Shown here: positions 54,522-64,000 of the stretch, in pieces
Layout: each line of letters starts with the position of its first letter
Position numbering within the stretch: the first letter of the stretch is position 1
Origin: Petroclostridium xylanilyticum
GTDB taxonomy: Bacteria; Bacillota; Clostridia; SK-Y3
DNA: 64,000 nucleotides
Direction of reading: 5' to 3'
NCBI RefSeq assembly: GCF_002252565.1
Contig: NZ_NPML01000011.1
Location: forward strand, 186,001 to 250,000
Program-made: the position numbers and the translations under genes
The notes under the pieces: model-generated
Database searches by the model: none
What the model was told of the DNA's origin: nothing
Seen by the model: the letters and a program-made list of their open reading frames with translations, nothing else

Positions 54522-54658
54522 ACTTTCACCCCTTATAATGAGCGCAGTTTAAAATTCAATATTTCCATAATTGCAAACTGCGCGAATTTCATAGATAACT
54601 TCCTTGATTTATTTCTAATTTTAAAGTGTGTTATCTATATAAAGAACAAAGATATTAG

Positions 54659-54696
54659 AAAAAATTTTGTGCCGCTGTGCGACACAAAATTTTTTC
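54659..54696 (-). terminator. Partial terminator behind the binding-protein gene
   Basis: AAAATTTTGTG and CACAAAATTTT form an 11-bp stem with T-rich flanks, between the solute-binding gene and GH105. This would make more binding protein than permease and enzymes. Confidence 0.85.
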
Positions 54697-54714
54697 TTTC
54701 TCATGTTTTATTAC

Positions 54715-56001
54715 TTATTTTAATCCCATTTCTTTAGAAAGTTCAGCTGCGAAATCATCAAGTGCCTTTTTGGGAGTTTTTTCACCCTTCATAGCATACT
54801 CGATATTGTCTCTTAACAAATTTCCGACAAAATCACTAAATTCATTAGTGTAGTCGATTCCAGCAATTGCAGGGGTATTTTTCAACTCGTCATTAAACAC
54901 TGCATAGGCTTCATTACCATATTGATATTTCGGGGTTACATCGGTCCTTGAGCTCATGTAAGCACCTTTTTCACAATATTCTTTGTATACCTCTGGACTG
55001 TAGAACCATTTTAAGAATTCCTTAGCTTCAGCTTCAACCTTTGAACCTTTTACAGCAAAAACGAAGTTTCCACCGGGAACTGACGAACGTATAGTGCCTT
55101 TTGGCATATACACTGCTCCCCATTCAAAATCCTTAATGTTCTGTTGGTAATCGTTGATCTTCCAGTTGCCAGCCATGTGTACTGCAACTTGTCCTGATTT
55201 AAACATTGCACTTGGGTCTTCAGAACCTAACCAGACAGATTTTGGTATAATTCCATCGTCATGCAGCTTTATGAAATATTTAAGTGCTTCTTCGCCTTCC
55301 TTGCTGTTTGCTACAACTTTAGTAACATCTTCATTAAAAATACTTCCACCGAATTGGTACATCAAAGTTTGGAATCTTTGTTGACTGTGGTCCCAAACCA
55401 ATCCGTATTTTACGGCACCACTATCCACTACCTTTTTCACAGCAGCTACAAACTCTTCCCAAGTCCAGATTTCTTCCGGAGAAGTCGGAATTTTTACGCC
55501 AGCTTTTTCAAATGCTGTCTTATTATAAATCATCCCATTTGCTGTTACATTGGAAGGAATAACAACAACCTTACCGTCCACTTTCATCTTTTCATGCAAG
55601 CTTTCAGGAATTACAGATAAATCAACGATGTCGCTTATATCAAGCAGATAATCCTTATAAACTTTAAATTTTGTAGCCCTGACTAAAGCCGGAGCGTCAC
55701 CGCCCTGAATCATGGTTTGCAATTTTGAAGGTTGTTTTTCATAAGGTACTTCAATCATTTCTACCTTAATACCCTTTTCCTTCTCATACTTTTGAGCAAT
55801 ATATGCCATTGCTCCGCCTTCATTTGTATCATCGGCAATCAAAAATTTTAACACTACGTTTTTCTTTGTTGAATCTTCAGTCTTGGCTGAATTTTCATTT
55901 GTACTTTTTCCAACATTATTTTGATTGTTTTTACTGCTGCATCCAACAAACGCAAAAGATATAGCCATTAATATACTTAAAATAATAGTAAACTTTTTCA
56001 T
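54715..56001 (-). CDS. Sugar-binding lipoprotein of ABC importer (family 1)
   Basis: 428 residues; lipobox FVGC with Cys21 counted from the ATG at 56001, preferred because GGAGG lies 6 bases upstream (ATG 56007 touches it). A typical SBP type 1 sugar-binding fold with KGSKVEAEAKEFLKW near the C-terminus. First gene of the pectin operon, next to its divergent regulator. A Ser/Asn linker follows the lipid anchor. Confidence 0.93.
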   Translation of the reverse strand: MKKFTIILSILMAISFAFVGCSSKNNQNNVGKSTNENSAKTEDSTKKNVVLKFLIADDTNEGGAMAYIAQKYEKEKGIKVEMIEVPYEKQPSKLQTMIQGGDAPALVRATKFKVYKDYLLDISDIVDLSVIPESLHEKMKVDGKVVVIPSNVTANGMIYNKTAFEKAGVKIPTSPEEIWTWEEFVAAVKKVVDSGAVKYGLVWDHSQQRFQTLMYQFGGSIFNEDVTKVVANSKEGEEALKYFIKLHDDGIIPKSVWLGSEDPSAMFKSGQVAVHMAGNWKINDYQQNIKDFEWGAVYMPKGTIRSSVPGGNFVFAVKGSKVEAEAKEFLKWFYSPEVYKEYCEKGAYMSSRTDVTPKYQYGNEAYAVFNDELKNTPAIAGIDYTNEFSDFVGNLLRDNIEYAMKGEKTPKKALDDFAAELSKEMGLK

Positions 56002-56378
56002 AGACATCCTCCTAAAAATTTTTTGTTTTTTTAATTTGTAAATGCTGCATCATTATAAAATTCATCTTAACAGCCAGCTGTTTTGACTGATGTGTCTTAC
56101 ACTTTTTATGATAGATTTATCACAAGCATTTTTCAATGATAGATTTTCCTGATTGTATAAATATAGTTCTTTCCAGTATTTTTATTGATATAAAAATTTC
56201 ATGAACATATAAAAATTTCTCATATTTACTCTATTTAAATCCACATATTCTATTAAATATAAATTTAAGGTATGTTTTTTAATCTATTCTTTATTTAATG
56301 GAATTAAATTGGCATTTCAAAACTGTTAATTCTATTAACAACTTTACTATTTTATTCTTTTAATAGAAAATATAGTTT
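56002..56378. other. Divergent control region of the pectin cluster
   Basis: No gene. AT-rich DNA between the binding-protein gene (leftward) and the AraC regulator (rightward). It must hold the operator of the AraC-type protein, but I see no clear repeat pair to name. Confidence 0.5.
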
Positions 56379-56407
56379 TTGACAAATTGTTATAAAGTCA
56401 ATAATAT
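56379..56407 (+). promoter_or_regulatory. Promoter of the AraC-type regulator
   Basis: TTGACA, 17 bp, TAATAT. A CACC-TTTCC-GGTG hairpin precedes the AGGGGG ribosome site of the gene. Confidence 0.65.
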
Positions 56408-56479
56408 GATAATATAAGCAGTATTGCGTAGTTAAGAGACGATATTCCACCTTTCCGGTGATAGAGGGGGTTAGATATA

Positions 56480-58843
56480 ATGAATTTGTTTAAACGTTTT
56501 AATAATCATTCGGTGTTTTATAAATTAATCATATCGTACGCCGTTTTAGTATTTATACTAACATTGGTATTAGGGTCCATTTCCTATTTATATTTTTCAT
56601 CAAACTTCAATAAAGAAGTAGAAAAAGTTCATCAGAAAATGTTAGAACAAGTAAGCAATGCAATAAACTCAGAAATTATAGCACTCGTTTCAAATACTTA
56701 TATGAATATATCCACAGCATTTACCGATGCAACACATTTTTTATTTTTATTTGATGACCCTGTTAAAGGTAACCATTTAAAGATCTATAATACTTATAAA
56801 TACTTGCAGGAAATCGTCACAAATGCCCCGGATGTTATTAAAGCAGTACATGTATATTATAAAGACCATAACCTCCTGATTTCTTCTTCACTGGGAATAA
56901 AATATTTAAATGAAGAGAGCCGTGAACCGTATAAAAATATGGATTGGTTAAAGTTATTGAGTCAAAGTACTCAACATACTTTGTGGATAGAATCAAGGGG
57001 AGTCGCTACCAATATTGAAGCAGACAAACTAACCCATGGTTCTAATATTTTTACCTATGCAAAATCCTATCCTATTATTTCAAATGGTATGAACGCTAAA
57101 GGTCTGATTGCAATTGACGTGAAAGAAAGTGCGTTCAGCGATATCGTCCAAAGAATCATGACCGAAGAATATAGTGATACTTTTATCGTTAATAATAAAG
57201 GGGAAATTATTTCTCACCATCAGAAAGAAAAACTTTATACGATGATAAGCAGCGAAAAATATATGCGTAGAATGCTAATCTCCACAAAAGATTATGATAG
57301 TACTATAGCCAAAAGAAATAACATACCATCTATTATTTCTTTTTCCAAACTTCCACATTTGAATTGGAAAATTATTAATGTAACGCCATTGACACGTTTT
57401 TACCAGCAAACTACAATTATTAAACGAGTATTAATTATTATTTGCTTTCTTGTTATTATTATTGGCTTGATTATAGCAACCCTGTTTACGTCCAACATCT
57501 ACAATCCGTTGGAAGATATAATGAATCGGGTAAAAGTTTTACTTGGTTCATCAAATTCTAATGAACCTAACAAAGAAAATGAGTATGCTTTTATAAATCA
57601 TGTTATTAGTGATTTGTCCACAAAAGTAAACAAATTAGAAAATACACTACAAAACAATAAACCTATTCTTAAATATAATTTGCTTATGGAATTGTTGCAT
57701 CAACAAGTATTAAGAGAAGAAGAATTATCAGAAAGACTTAAGCTAATAGGCACAACAATGAATTATCCTTTTTATTTTACTTTAATTATAGAACTAAATC
57801 AAAAGGTTCTTCACAACCTAACTATAGAAAATAGTCACTTTGTTGTATATGATCTTATCAACAAGTGTGAAAGTTTCAGCAATGATGAATTATTATGCAG
57901 CGGGATTCAGTTGCCGGATTTTCAAATCGGTATTATTATCGGAACAAATAAAAAAAATATGAATTCTATTAGTAAGCTGGCTTCCGAACTGATATCCTAC
58001 GCATATGCCAACTATACGATTTCCACTACTATCGCTATTGGAAATCCTGTACAATCACTTTTAAAAGTTCATGAATCTTTCAAACAAGCGAAGATTTTAC
58101 TTAAATATAAATATTTTTTACCTAAAATCCCCCTGCTTTCGGGAGAACAAATACTGGCTAGAGAAAACAGCAATGAAACAATGCCGGAATCATTATTAGA
58201 AGAATTCGAAGAAGGGCTCAGGCTTCGCAATTTGGCTAAATTAAGGGAATCACTGGATTTATTAATAAAACTTTCAAAAGAAGGCCCTTATTCAGCTGCT
58301 CATTGCCATCAAAAAATATTAAACATTACTAACATTTTTTCTAACTATATCAGGGATATGCGTTATACACCATCACAATATCAGAAACAAAATTTAAATA
58401 ATATCTTTTATGAAATTGAAAATATTGAAGAATTCAAAAATTGGATTTTAAATTTTGCAGAGGAAGTGCTTAACTTTTTAAGAAATCAAAAAGACAATAA
58501 AAATGCGGAGGTAGTCGAACTCGTAAAAAAATATATTTATGACCATGTTGATAATGAACTTTCTCTAGATTCCGTTGCAGAACATATTTCTATTAGTCCT
58601 AAATATCTCAGTAAAATATTTAAGGATGAAACAGGCATAAATTTCACCTCTTTCGTCACGGATGTTAGAATAGAGAAAGCTAAAGAACTACTAATTAATA
58701 CAGATATGACGATACAACAAATTGGATATGTAGTTGGCTACAATACTCCGGCATATTTCATACGACAGTTCAAAGCAAAATATGGATACACACCTAATGA
58801 ATATAGAAGGATATACGGAACTCCTCATTCAAATGATGCGTAA
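56480..58843 (+). CDS. Membrane-spanning AraC-family sensor-regulator (YtdP-like)
   Basis: 787 residues in one chain: helix 1 (14-38), extracellular Cache-like sensor (about 40-310), helix 2 (315-337), a cytoplasmic linker (about 340-670) and two AraC helix-turn-helix motifs (about 685-785; LDSVAEHISISPKYLSKIF and the second helix near IQQIGYVVGYN). Such proteins sense extracellular sugars directly. It is divergent from the pectin-uptake operon and probably activates it. ATG 56480 follows AGAGGGGG. Confidence 0.93.
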   Translation: MNLFKRFNNHSVFYKLIISYAVLVFILTLVLGSISYLYFSSNFNKEVEKVHQKMLEQVSNAINSEIIALVSNTYMNISTAFTDATHFLFLFDDPVKGNHLKIYNTYKYLQEIVTNAPDVIKAVHVYYKDHNLLISSSLGIKYLNEESREPYKNMDWLKLLSQSTQHTLWIESRGVATNIEADKLTHGSNIFTYAKSYPIISNGMNAKGLIAIDVKESAFSDIVQRIMTEEYSDTFIVNNKGEIISHHQKEKLYTMISSEKYMRRMLISTKDYDSTIAKRNNIPSIISFSKLPHLNWKIINVTPLTRFYQQTTIIKRVLIIICFLVIIIGLIIATLFTSNIYNPLEDIMNRVKVLLGSSNSNEPNKENEYAFINHVISDLSTKVNKLENTLQNNKPILKYNLLMELLHQQVLREEELSERLKLIGTTMNYPFYFTLIIELNQKVLHNLTIENSHFVVYDLINKCESFSNDELLCSGIQLPDFQIGIIIGTNKKNMNSISKLASELISYAYANYTISTTIAIGNPVQSLLKVHESFKQAKILLKYKYFLPKIPLLSGEQILARENSNETMPESLLEEFEEGLRLRNLAKLRESLDLLIKLSKEGPYSAAHCHQKILNITNIFSNYIRDMRYTPSQYQKQNLNNIFYEIENIEEFKNWILNFAEEVLNFLRNQKDNKNAEVVELVKKYIYDHVDNELSLDSVAEHISISPKYLSKIFKDETGINFTSFVTDVRIEKAKELLINTDMTIQQIGYVVGYNTPAYFIRQFKAKYGYTPNEYRRIYGTPHSNDA

Positions 58844-59065
58844 CCAAGGCATATCATAAGATGAGCCATTGCCGCTTTGTCGCATTAATAGTATCGGGTT
58901 TACTTGAATTTCAACTCAGTATGTATTGTGGATACTATGTACGCCAGATAAATTCTGCGGTATAATATAAGTCGTCATATATATCAGAAAATTTGTTATT
59001 GTAAAATCAGCGTTTTTTTAACTACTGTGTGTAAAATTATTTTTACGTATAAAGGGGCGTAGATT

Positions 59066-60850
59066 ATGGGGGATATTTACAAAGAACAGGAATTTGATAA
59101 GTTGCTAAGTGGTAAAATATTTGACAAAAACAGGCCTTTTAAAACCTTGATATATTTGTTCAAGGATAACATTGGAAAGATATTATTATCTTTTCTCTTT
59201 TATGCCATAAAGCATTCCCCTGCTTGGATCATGCCTATTGTAATAGGTAATGTGATTGATATTGCCACTGCTCGGGGAAGTCGTGACTTAAAAGAAATGT
59301 GGATCAATTTAGCGGTAGCCATCATTCTGATAGTTCAAAATTTACCTACCAATGTATTGTATACAAAGTTTTTCAGTCAAGCTTTAAGGAAAGTAGAAGC
59401 GGATTTGCGAAGTAAACTGGTAAGAAAGCTTCAAATGCTGTCAATTTCTTATCATAAAGAAATGAAATCCGGAAAGATTCAGTCCAAAATCCTTAGAGAT
59501 GTAGAAGCCATTACGGTACTGTCAAGACAGTTTTGTAACGGTGTTATTCCTATTATTATGAATATTGTTGTTGCACTTGCCATTACTCTGAGTAAAAGCT
59601 TTACAGTAAGCATATTTTTTATCCTGTCTATACCGTTATCAGCTTTTATCATTAAATTTTTCAGAAGTAATATACGCAAGACCAACTCAGATTTCCGTAA
59701 AGAGCTTGAAGAAATGTCAGCCAAGGTGGCTGAAATGGTGGAAATGATTCCCATCACAAAGGCTCACGGTTTAGAGAAAGTAGAAATTCAAAAGATTGAT
59801 ACACAACTAGAAAAAGTCAAGGATAGCGGATACAAACTGGATATTGTAAATGCTTTTTTCGGGGCTTTTGCCTGGGTGAGCTTTCAATTCTTTCAAGTGG
59901 GTTGTCTTGCTTTTACAGGATACCTTGCTTATAACGGCGAAATCACAGTAGGTGATGTGATTTTATACCAAAGCTTCTTTACATCCATTTTGAATCAGGT
60001 TTCCTCTTTAATCAATATCTATCCTGAAATTGTAAAAGGTTTTGAGTCTATAAATTCTGTGGCTGAAATATTCATGTCGGAAGATATAGAAGATAACAGG
60101 GATAAAAAGAAGGTTAAAAATATTAAAGGTAATTTCCGATTTGAAAATGTAGAATTTAAATATAACGCTTCAGACAAACCGGTACTGAAAGACTTCAATT
60201 TAGAGGTTAAATCCGGGGAATGTATTGCTTTTGTAGGTGAGTCAGGAGCTGGAAAGACTACAATATTAAATTTGATCATAGGATTTAATAAAGCTACAAA
60301 GGGTAGAATATTGATTGATAATATGGACATGTCAGAAATCAATTTAAATAGTTATAGAAAATTTATCGCTGTTGTCCCTCAAAATACCATACTATTTTCC
60401 GGAACCGTCCGCGACAATATTACCTATGGATTGCCATCCGTTAGTGATGAAAAACTCCAGGAAGTTATTGAAACTGCTAATCTTTCTGACGTAATAAAAA
60501 AATTGCCCAAAGGCCTGGATACCTCCATTGGAGAACATGGCGGCATGCTTTCAGGAGGTCAAAGACAGCGTATTGCCATTGCAAGGGCTCTTATTCGCAA
60601 CCCTCAAATTATTGTACTGGATGAAGCAACTTCTGCCTTGGATAACATTTCAGAGATGCATGTGCAAAAGGCAATGAGAAACCTTATTAAAGGACGTACT
60701 ACTTTTATTGTTGCTCATAGATTATCGACCATAAGGGACGCAGATCGCATTGTAGTATTAAAAGGCGGAATGTGTGTCGAATGTGGTACCTATGATGAAC
60801 TGATTGACAAAAAAGGAGAGTTCTATAATTTAAGAAAACTTCAAGCATAG
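59066..60850 (+). CDS. ABC exporter, fused membrane and ATPase domains
   Basis: 594-residue half-transporter working as a dimer. Six helices (about 30-320) precede the ATPase with Walker A GESGAGKTT, Q-loop VVPQN, signature LSGGQRQR, Walker B IIVLDEATSALD and H-loop VAHRLST. All catalytic residues are intact. Substrate unknown; lipid or drug export is usual. A 50-residue membrane protein gene follows after 26 bp. Confidence 0.94.
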   Translation: MGDIYKEQEFDKLLSGKIFDKNRPFKTLIYLFKDNIGKILLSFLFYAIKHSPAWIMPIVIGNVIDIATARGSRDLKEMWINLAVAIILIVQNLPTNVLYTKFFSQALRKVEADLRSKLVRKLQMLSISYHKEMKSGKIQSKILRDVEAITVLSRQFCNGVIPIIMNIVVALAITLSKSFTVSIFFILSIPLSAFIIKFFRSNIRKTNSDFRKELEEMSAKVAEMVEMIPITKAHGLEKVEIQKIDTQLEKVKDSGYKLDIVNAFFGAFAWVSFQFFQVGCLAFTGYLAYNGEITVGDVILYQSFFTSILNQVSSLINIYPEIVKGFESINSVAEIFMSEDIEDNRDKKKVKNIKGNFRFENVEFKYNASDKPVLKDFNLEVKSGECIAFVGESGAGKTTILNLIIGFNKATKGRILIDNMDMSEINLNSYRKFIAVVPQNTILFSGTVRDNITYGLPSVSDEKLQEVIETANLSDVIKKLPKGLDTSIGEHGGMLSGGQRQRIAIARALIRNPQIIVLDEATSALDNISEMHVQKAMRNLIKGRTTFIVAHRLSTIRDADRIVVLKGGMCVECGTYDELIDKKGEFYNLRKLQA

Positions 60851-60876
60851 AATAATAGTAAAGGAGAAATAGTTTT

Positions 60877-61029
60877 ATGAAATCAAAAATGTCAATAATT
60901 TTATTAATTTTGGGTTCGCTTTGCATTATAGCAAGTGCAGGATATCCTATGGGTTTTTTTTCTAAAAAAATTATGTTTATACTATATTTTACTGCCTTAA
61001 TCATGTTTTCTATTAGATCATTTTTATGA
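60877..61029 (+). CDS. Small two-helix membrane protein (50 residues)
   Basis: A short gene behind the ABC exporter with a strong AAGGAGAAA site 7-8 bases before its ATG. The product has two hydrophobic helices (about 5-22 and 31-46) joined by a short loop with Gly-Tyr-Pro and basic residues. No family is recognised. Close spacing suggests an accessory subunit of the exporter. Confidence 0.68.
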   Translation: MKSKMSIILLILGSLCIIASAGYPMGFFSKKIMFILYFTALIMFSIRSFL

Positions 61030-61034
61030 ACAAA

Positions 61035-61200
61035 TGCGCATTGTTCCACCCGCAGAGTTTCGAGGTAAAGAACTTCCAAGGCTTGTGTCAGGCAGGCGCA
61101 AACTCGCTTCGCTCAAACAATGCACCTGCTTTTCTGACACTGTGCCGGGAACCTCTTCACAATGTGGGTTTCACAATTGCACACCTTTGTCCACAGTTTT
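61035..61200. repeat. GC-richer intergenic element with inverted blocks
   Basis: Inverted blocks such as GCGCATTGTT/AACAATGCAC and a TGTCAG...GCAGG pair give an imperfect fold. Composition differs from the surroundings. It may be a dispersed repeat; no other copy is present in this window. Confidence 0.4.
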
Positions 61201-61227
61201 CTACGCAAGCTATTTCTTTAATAGGTA

Positions 61228-61259
61228 TAAATAACCAGGATTTTTGTCCTGGTTATTTA
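61228..61259 (-). terminator. Hairpin at the end of purD
   Basis: TAAATAACCAGGA and TCCTGGTTATTTA form a 13-bp stem that includes the purD stop codon. A-rich and T-rich arms allow use from both sides. Confidence 0.75.
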
Positions 61260-62512
61260 ATACCTATATCTTTTCTATAATGCATATCTTTAAATGAAAT
61301 TTTGCTTACTCCTTCATAAGCAGTTTTAATTGCCTCATCCAAATTGCTTCCTATTGCAGTAACTCCCAGCACCCGGCCTCCGGCAGTGACTATCTTTCCA
61401 TCAATCAGCTTGGTCCCTGCGTGGAATACAGTTACACCTTCTATCAGCTCTGCATCTTCTATGCCTTCTATTGGATATCCTGTATAATATTTTTGCGGAT
61501 AGCCGCCCGATGCCATTACCACACAGACCGCCGCGTTATCTTCCCATTCCACTTTAACTTCTGATAATCTTTCATCGATGACCGCATTAAATATTTCAAC
61601 CAGATCACTTTTTAACCTCGGAAGTACTACCTGTGTTTCGGGATCGCCGAATCGTGCGTTATATTCCAATACCTTTGGTCCGTCTTTTGTGAGGATAAGG
61701 CCGAAGTACAAAATTCCTTTAAATTTTCGTCCTTCTTGATTCATGGCCTGTACGGTTGGCTTAAATATATTTTCCATGCAGTATGCTGCTATTTCCGGAG
61801 TATATATTCTGCTTGGCGAGAATGTCCCCATTCCCCCGGTATTTAAGCCCTGGTCATGATCGTAAGCCCTCTTATGGTCCTGGGCACTCACCATGGGTAC
61901 CACCGTCGTACCGTCGGTAAATGCCAGGATCGAAACTTCCTGACCTGCTAAAAATTCCTCTATAACCACCCTGTTTCCAGCTTGGCCGAACACCTTATCA
62001 TCCATGATTTCCTTAACAGCCTGAACAGCTTCATCATAATTCCGGGCAATGATAACACCTTTTCCCAAAGCCAGGCCTTCTGCTTTTACTACTGCAGGAT
62101 AGGAAACATTTCTTAAGTATTCTACTGCCTCCTTACTGTTGTCAAAAACTTCATAAGCAGCTGTTGGGATTCCATACTTTTTCATGAGGTTTTTTGAAAA
62201 CACCTTGCTGCCTTCTATCATTGCAGCATCTTTTCCAGGGCCAAATACCCTTAATCCTCTTGCCTCAAATACATCTACAATACCTGCTGCCAGGGGATCA
62301 TCAGGTCCTATAACTGTTAAATCTATTTTGTTCTCTTCTGCAAATTTTACAAGGTTTTCAAAGTCCATTGCCTTTATATCAATACATTCTGCTAATTTCG
62401 CTATTCCACCGTTGCCGGGAGCACAGTAAACTTTATCTACCAGGGGACTCTGGCTGATTTTCCATACCAGCGTGTGTTCCCTGCCGCCCCCGCCGACTAC
62501 TAGAACTTTCAT
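61253..62512 (-). CDS. purD: Phosphoribosylamine-glycine ligase
   Basis: Second step of purine synthesis: ATP-dependent joining of phosphoribosylamine and glycine. The 419-residue ATP-grasp enzyme begins MKVLVVGGGGREH, has GNGGI, the ATP-grasp Lys in VVKAEGLALGKGV, and the motif NARFGDPETQ. Length is normal. It follows purH on the same strand; an inverted repeat and a second hairpin lie in the 200 bp between. Confidence 0.97.
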   Translation of the reverse strand: MKVLVVGGGGREHTLVWKISQSPLVDKVYCAPGNGGIAKLAECIDIKAMDFENLVKFAEENKIDLTVIGPDDPLAAGIVDVFEARGLRVFGPGKDAAMIEGSKVFSKNLMKKYGIPTAAYEVFDNSKEAVEYLRNVSYPAVVKAEGLALGKGVIIARNYDEAVQAVKEIMDDKVFGQAGNRVVIEEFLAGQEVSILAFTDGTTVVPMVSAQDHKRAYDHDQGLNTGGMGTFSPSRIYTPEIAAYCMENIFKPTVQAMNQEGRKFKGILYFGLILTKDGPKVLEYNARFGDPETQVVLPRLKSDLVEIFNAVIDERLSEVKVEWEDNAAVCVVMASGGYPQKYYTGYPIEGIEDAELIEGVTVFHAGTKLIDGKIVTAGGRVLGVTAIGSNLDEAIKTAYEGVSKISFKDMHYRKDIGIK

Positions 62513-62535
62513 TTATTATCCACCTTCCTGCTTCT

Positions 62536-62584
62536 GATATACTTATCATTCTATCCATGACTTTCGCCTCGGAATAAGTATATC
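62536..62584. repeat. Inverted repeat in the purD leader
   Basis: GATATACTTAT (62536-62546) and ATAAGTATATC (62574-62584) are exact complements with a 27-base loop, 24 bp upstream of the purD start. A regulator site or hairpin; not a known purine riboswitch. Confidence 0.55.
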
Positions 62585-62658
62585 ATGCTTCAAAATATTT
62601 ATCATCTTATTTCATATTTTGTCACAATTATTGTCAACCGCTGCTATCTCCGTATTAT

Positions 62659-62713
62659 TAGTGGAGAGTGAATAGTGAGGAAGAAAATGCTCCCCTCTAT
62701 CCACTCCCCACTA
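62659..62713 (-). repeat. Inverted repeat behind purH
   Basis: TAGTGGAGAGTGAATA and TATCCACTCCCCACTA pair over 14 of 16 positions directly after the purH stop. It may end part of the purH transcripts; no T-run follows. Confidence 0.5.
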
Positions 62714-62715
62714 TA

Positions 62716-64000
62716 TTAATGTTTAAAATGTCTCATCCCCGTAAATATCATGGCAATGCCATATTTGTTGCATGCATCAATGGATTCCTGATCCTTGATC
62801 GACCCTCCGGGCTGGATAATTGCTGTGATACCGGCCTTTGCAGCTGCTTCTACGCAGTCAGGGAATGGGAAGAAGGCATCAGAAGCCATAACCGCTCCTT
62901 TTGCCCGATCTCCGGCATAATTAATTGCGAGGTTTGCTGCCGTAATTCTATTGGTTTGCCCTGGTCCTATTCCAACCGACATATTATTTTTCACAAGGGC
63001 AATACCGTTGGATTTAGTGTGTTTTACCACCTTCCATGCGAAAATGAGATCTTTCATTTCCTGTTCGGTTGGCTTTCTATCAGTTACATACTTGATTTCA
63101 TCCATATTCAATAATTGATTATCTATTTCCTGCACAAGCAAGCCACCGGCAACCTTTTTCATGTCAAAAGTTCCTGCAGGAAGCTTTGCTGAAATATCTT
63201 TAAGTTCCAGTATCCTTATATTCTTTTTCTGGGTTAAAATTTTCAATGCATCTTCACTGTAAGAAGGTGCAACAACGATTTCAACAAATATTTTGTTAAT
63301 TTCTTCTGCGGTTTTGGCATCTATTTCACGGTTAGCAGCCACAATTCCCCCGAAGATGGACACCGGATCGGCTTCGTAGGCTTTCATATATGCATCATAT
63401 ATGTTATCAGCACTACCTACGCCGCAGGGATTGGCATGCTTAACTGCAACCACCGTGGGTTCATCAAATTCTCTTAATAAGTCAAGAGCACCATTGGTAT
63501 CATTGATATTATTGAAGGATAATTCCTTTCCGTGCAGTTGTTTCGCCGATGTCAGGCAGCCTGCATTATGTCCGACTTCTTTATAAAATACCGCCTGCTG
63601 GTGAGGATTTTCCCCATAGCGCATATCCTGAACCTTTTCAAAAGTTAAAGACAGGGTCTGCGGGAATAACTCTTCCCCGATTTGCTCTCTCAAATATTTT
63701 GCAATTAATGTGTCATAATGGCTGGTATGCTCGAAAACCTTGTAAGCCAACTTAAATTTTGTTTTTTTAGAAACTTCGCTATTTGCTTTTAGCTCATCAA
63801 TAACTATAGAATAATCAGCCGGATCTACAATAACAACTACATCCTGGTAGTTCTTTGCAGCAGCTCTTATCATGGTAGGACCGCCGATATCAATATTTTC
63901 GATTGCTTCTTCTAATTCTACATGATCTTTTAATATGGTTTGTTTAAAAGGATAAAGGTTGATTGCTACGATATCAATGGTATCAACATTAAGTTTCTTT
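62716..64000 (-). CDS. purH: Bifunctional AICAR formyltransferase/IMP cyclohydrolase (partial)
   Basis: Runs off the right edge. About 427 residues to the stop are visible; roughly the first 85 are missing. The first visible part is the end of the IMP cyclohydrolase domain ([26 protein letters not shown]). The rest is the formyltransferase domain with [14 protein letters not shown] and [12 protein letters not shown], whose Lys and His are catalytic, and the C-terminal [11 protein letters not shown] and FTGMRHFKH. It performs the last two steps of IMP synthesis and lies upstream of purD. Confidence 0.97.
   Translation of the reverse strand, partial: KKLNVDTIDIVAINLYPFKQTILKDHVELEEAIENIDIGGPTMIRAAAKNYQDVVVIVDPADYSIVIDELKANSEVSKKTKFKLAYKVFEHTSHYDTLIAKYLREQIGEELFPQTLSLTFEKVQDMRYGENPHQQAVFYKEVGHNAGCLTSAKQLHGKELSFNNINDTNGALDLLREFDEPTVVAVKHANPCGVGSADNIYDAYMKAYEADPVSIFGGIVAANREIDAKTAEEINKIFVEIVVAPSYSEDALKILTQKKNIRILELKDISAKLPAGTFDMKKVAGGLLVQEIDNQLLNMDEIKYVTDRKPTEQEMKDLIFAWKVVKHTKSNGIALVKNNMSVGIGPGQTNRITAANLAINYAGDRAKGAVMASDAFFPFPDCVEAAAKAGITAIIQPGGSIKDQESIDACNKYGIAMIFTGMRHFKH

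Noticed and set aside
1-64000. CRISPR arrays, tRNA, rRNA
   Set aside because: No regularly spaced repeats and no tRNA or rRNA signatures were recognised on either strand.

Overview
ORGANISM. The window is AT-rich and has strong GGAGG-type ribosome sites, frequent TTG and GTG starts, a CtsR-type heat-shock operator, lipoprotein solute-binding proteins, a LytS/YesN-like AraC regulator and a single-chain PurL. It also has a tungsten aldehyde:ferredoxin oxidoreductase (AOR). Together these point to an anaerobic, low-GC Firmicute of the Clostridia, probably a plant-polysaccharide degrader. This is inferred from gene content; no rRNA is present.

LAYOUT. (1) 1-2.4 kb: the 5' part of a tungstate-binding lipoprotein gene (tupA, leftward), with an intact 1.9-kb insertion sequence just upstream of its ribosome site. 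(2) 2.4-6.9 kb: a MacAB-like efflux operon (adaptor, ATPase, FtsX permease). (3) 7.1-8.3 kb: a CDP-alcohol phosphatidyltransferase and a membrane-anchored flavodoxin. (4) 8.5-11.9 kb: rfbA-C-B-D, the complete dTDP-L-rhamnose pathway, bracketed by a 19-bp direct repeat. (5) 12.0-13.6 kb: two molybdopterin/tungstopterin cofactor genes (MOSC-MogA fusion, MobB-like). (6) 13.8-34.0 kb: about 20 tightly packed leftward genes forming an unusual lipid or polyketide cluster. A GAF-LuxR regulator (35.0-35.7 kb) and a moaC relic lie just upstream. (7) 36-43.7 kb: purL, a LysR regulator, SAM decarboxylase, a methyltransferase and Hsp20. (8) 44-46.3 kb: a phosphodiester-glycosidase-like protein and a secreted or membrane protein of unknown function. 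(9) 46.3-58.8 kb: a pectin/rhamnogalacturonan uptake cluster (two solute-binding lipoproteins, two permeases, GH105, a lyase-like protein, a ruined GH31, an AraC regulator). (10) 59-61 kb: an ABC exporter with a 50-residue membrane protein behind it. (11) 61.2-64 kb: purD and the visible part of purH.

HOW THE GENES WORK TOGETHER. The central cluster is the most notable system. It contains an acyltransferase, a free acyl carrier protein with its own Sfp-type activating enzyme, one KAS II and a KAS III with an intact triad. It also has a KAS III-like protein lacking two triad residues. The beta-carbon enzymes are of beta-oxidation type (3-hydroxyacyl-CoA dehydrogenases and crotonases) and replace FabG and FabZ; no enoyl reductase is visible. 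A thioesterase, a START-like protein, a cobalamin-type radical SAM enzyme, two condensation-fold acyltransferases and two glycosyltransferases complete it. One glycosyltransferase closely resembles the rhamnosyltransferase RhlB, and dTDP-rhamnose genes lie next door. The cluster also contains a tungsten AOR, with cofactor genes alongside and a tungstate importer gene further left. My inference is a tungsten-dependent pathway to a rhamnosylated, probably acylated, unsaturated or otherwise modified fatty acid or polyketide. I know of no described pathway with this combination, but this cannot be confirmed without database searches.
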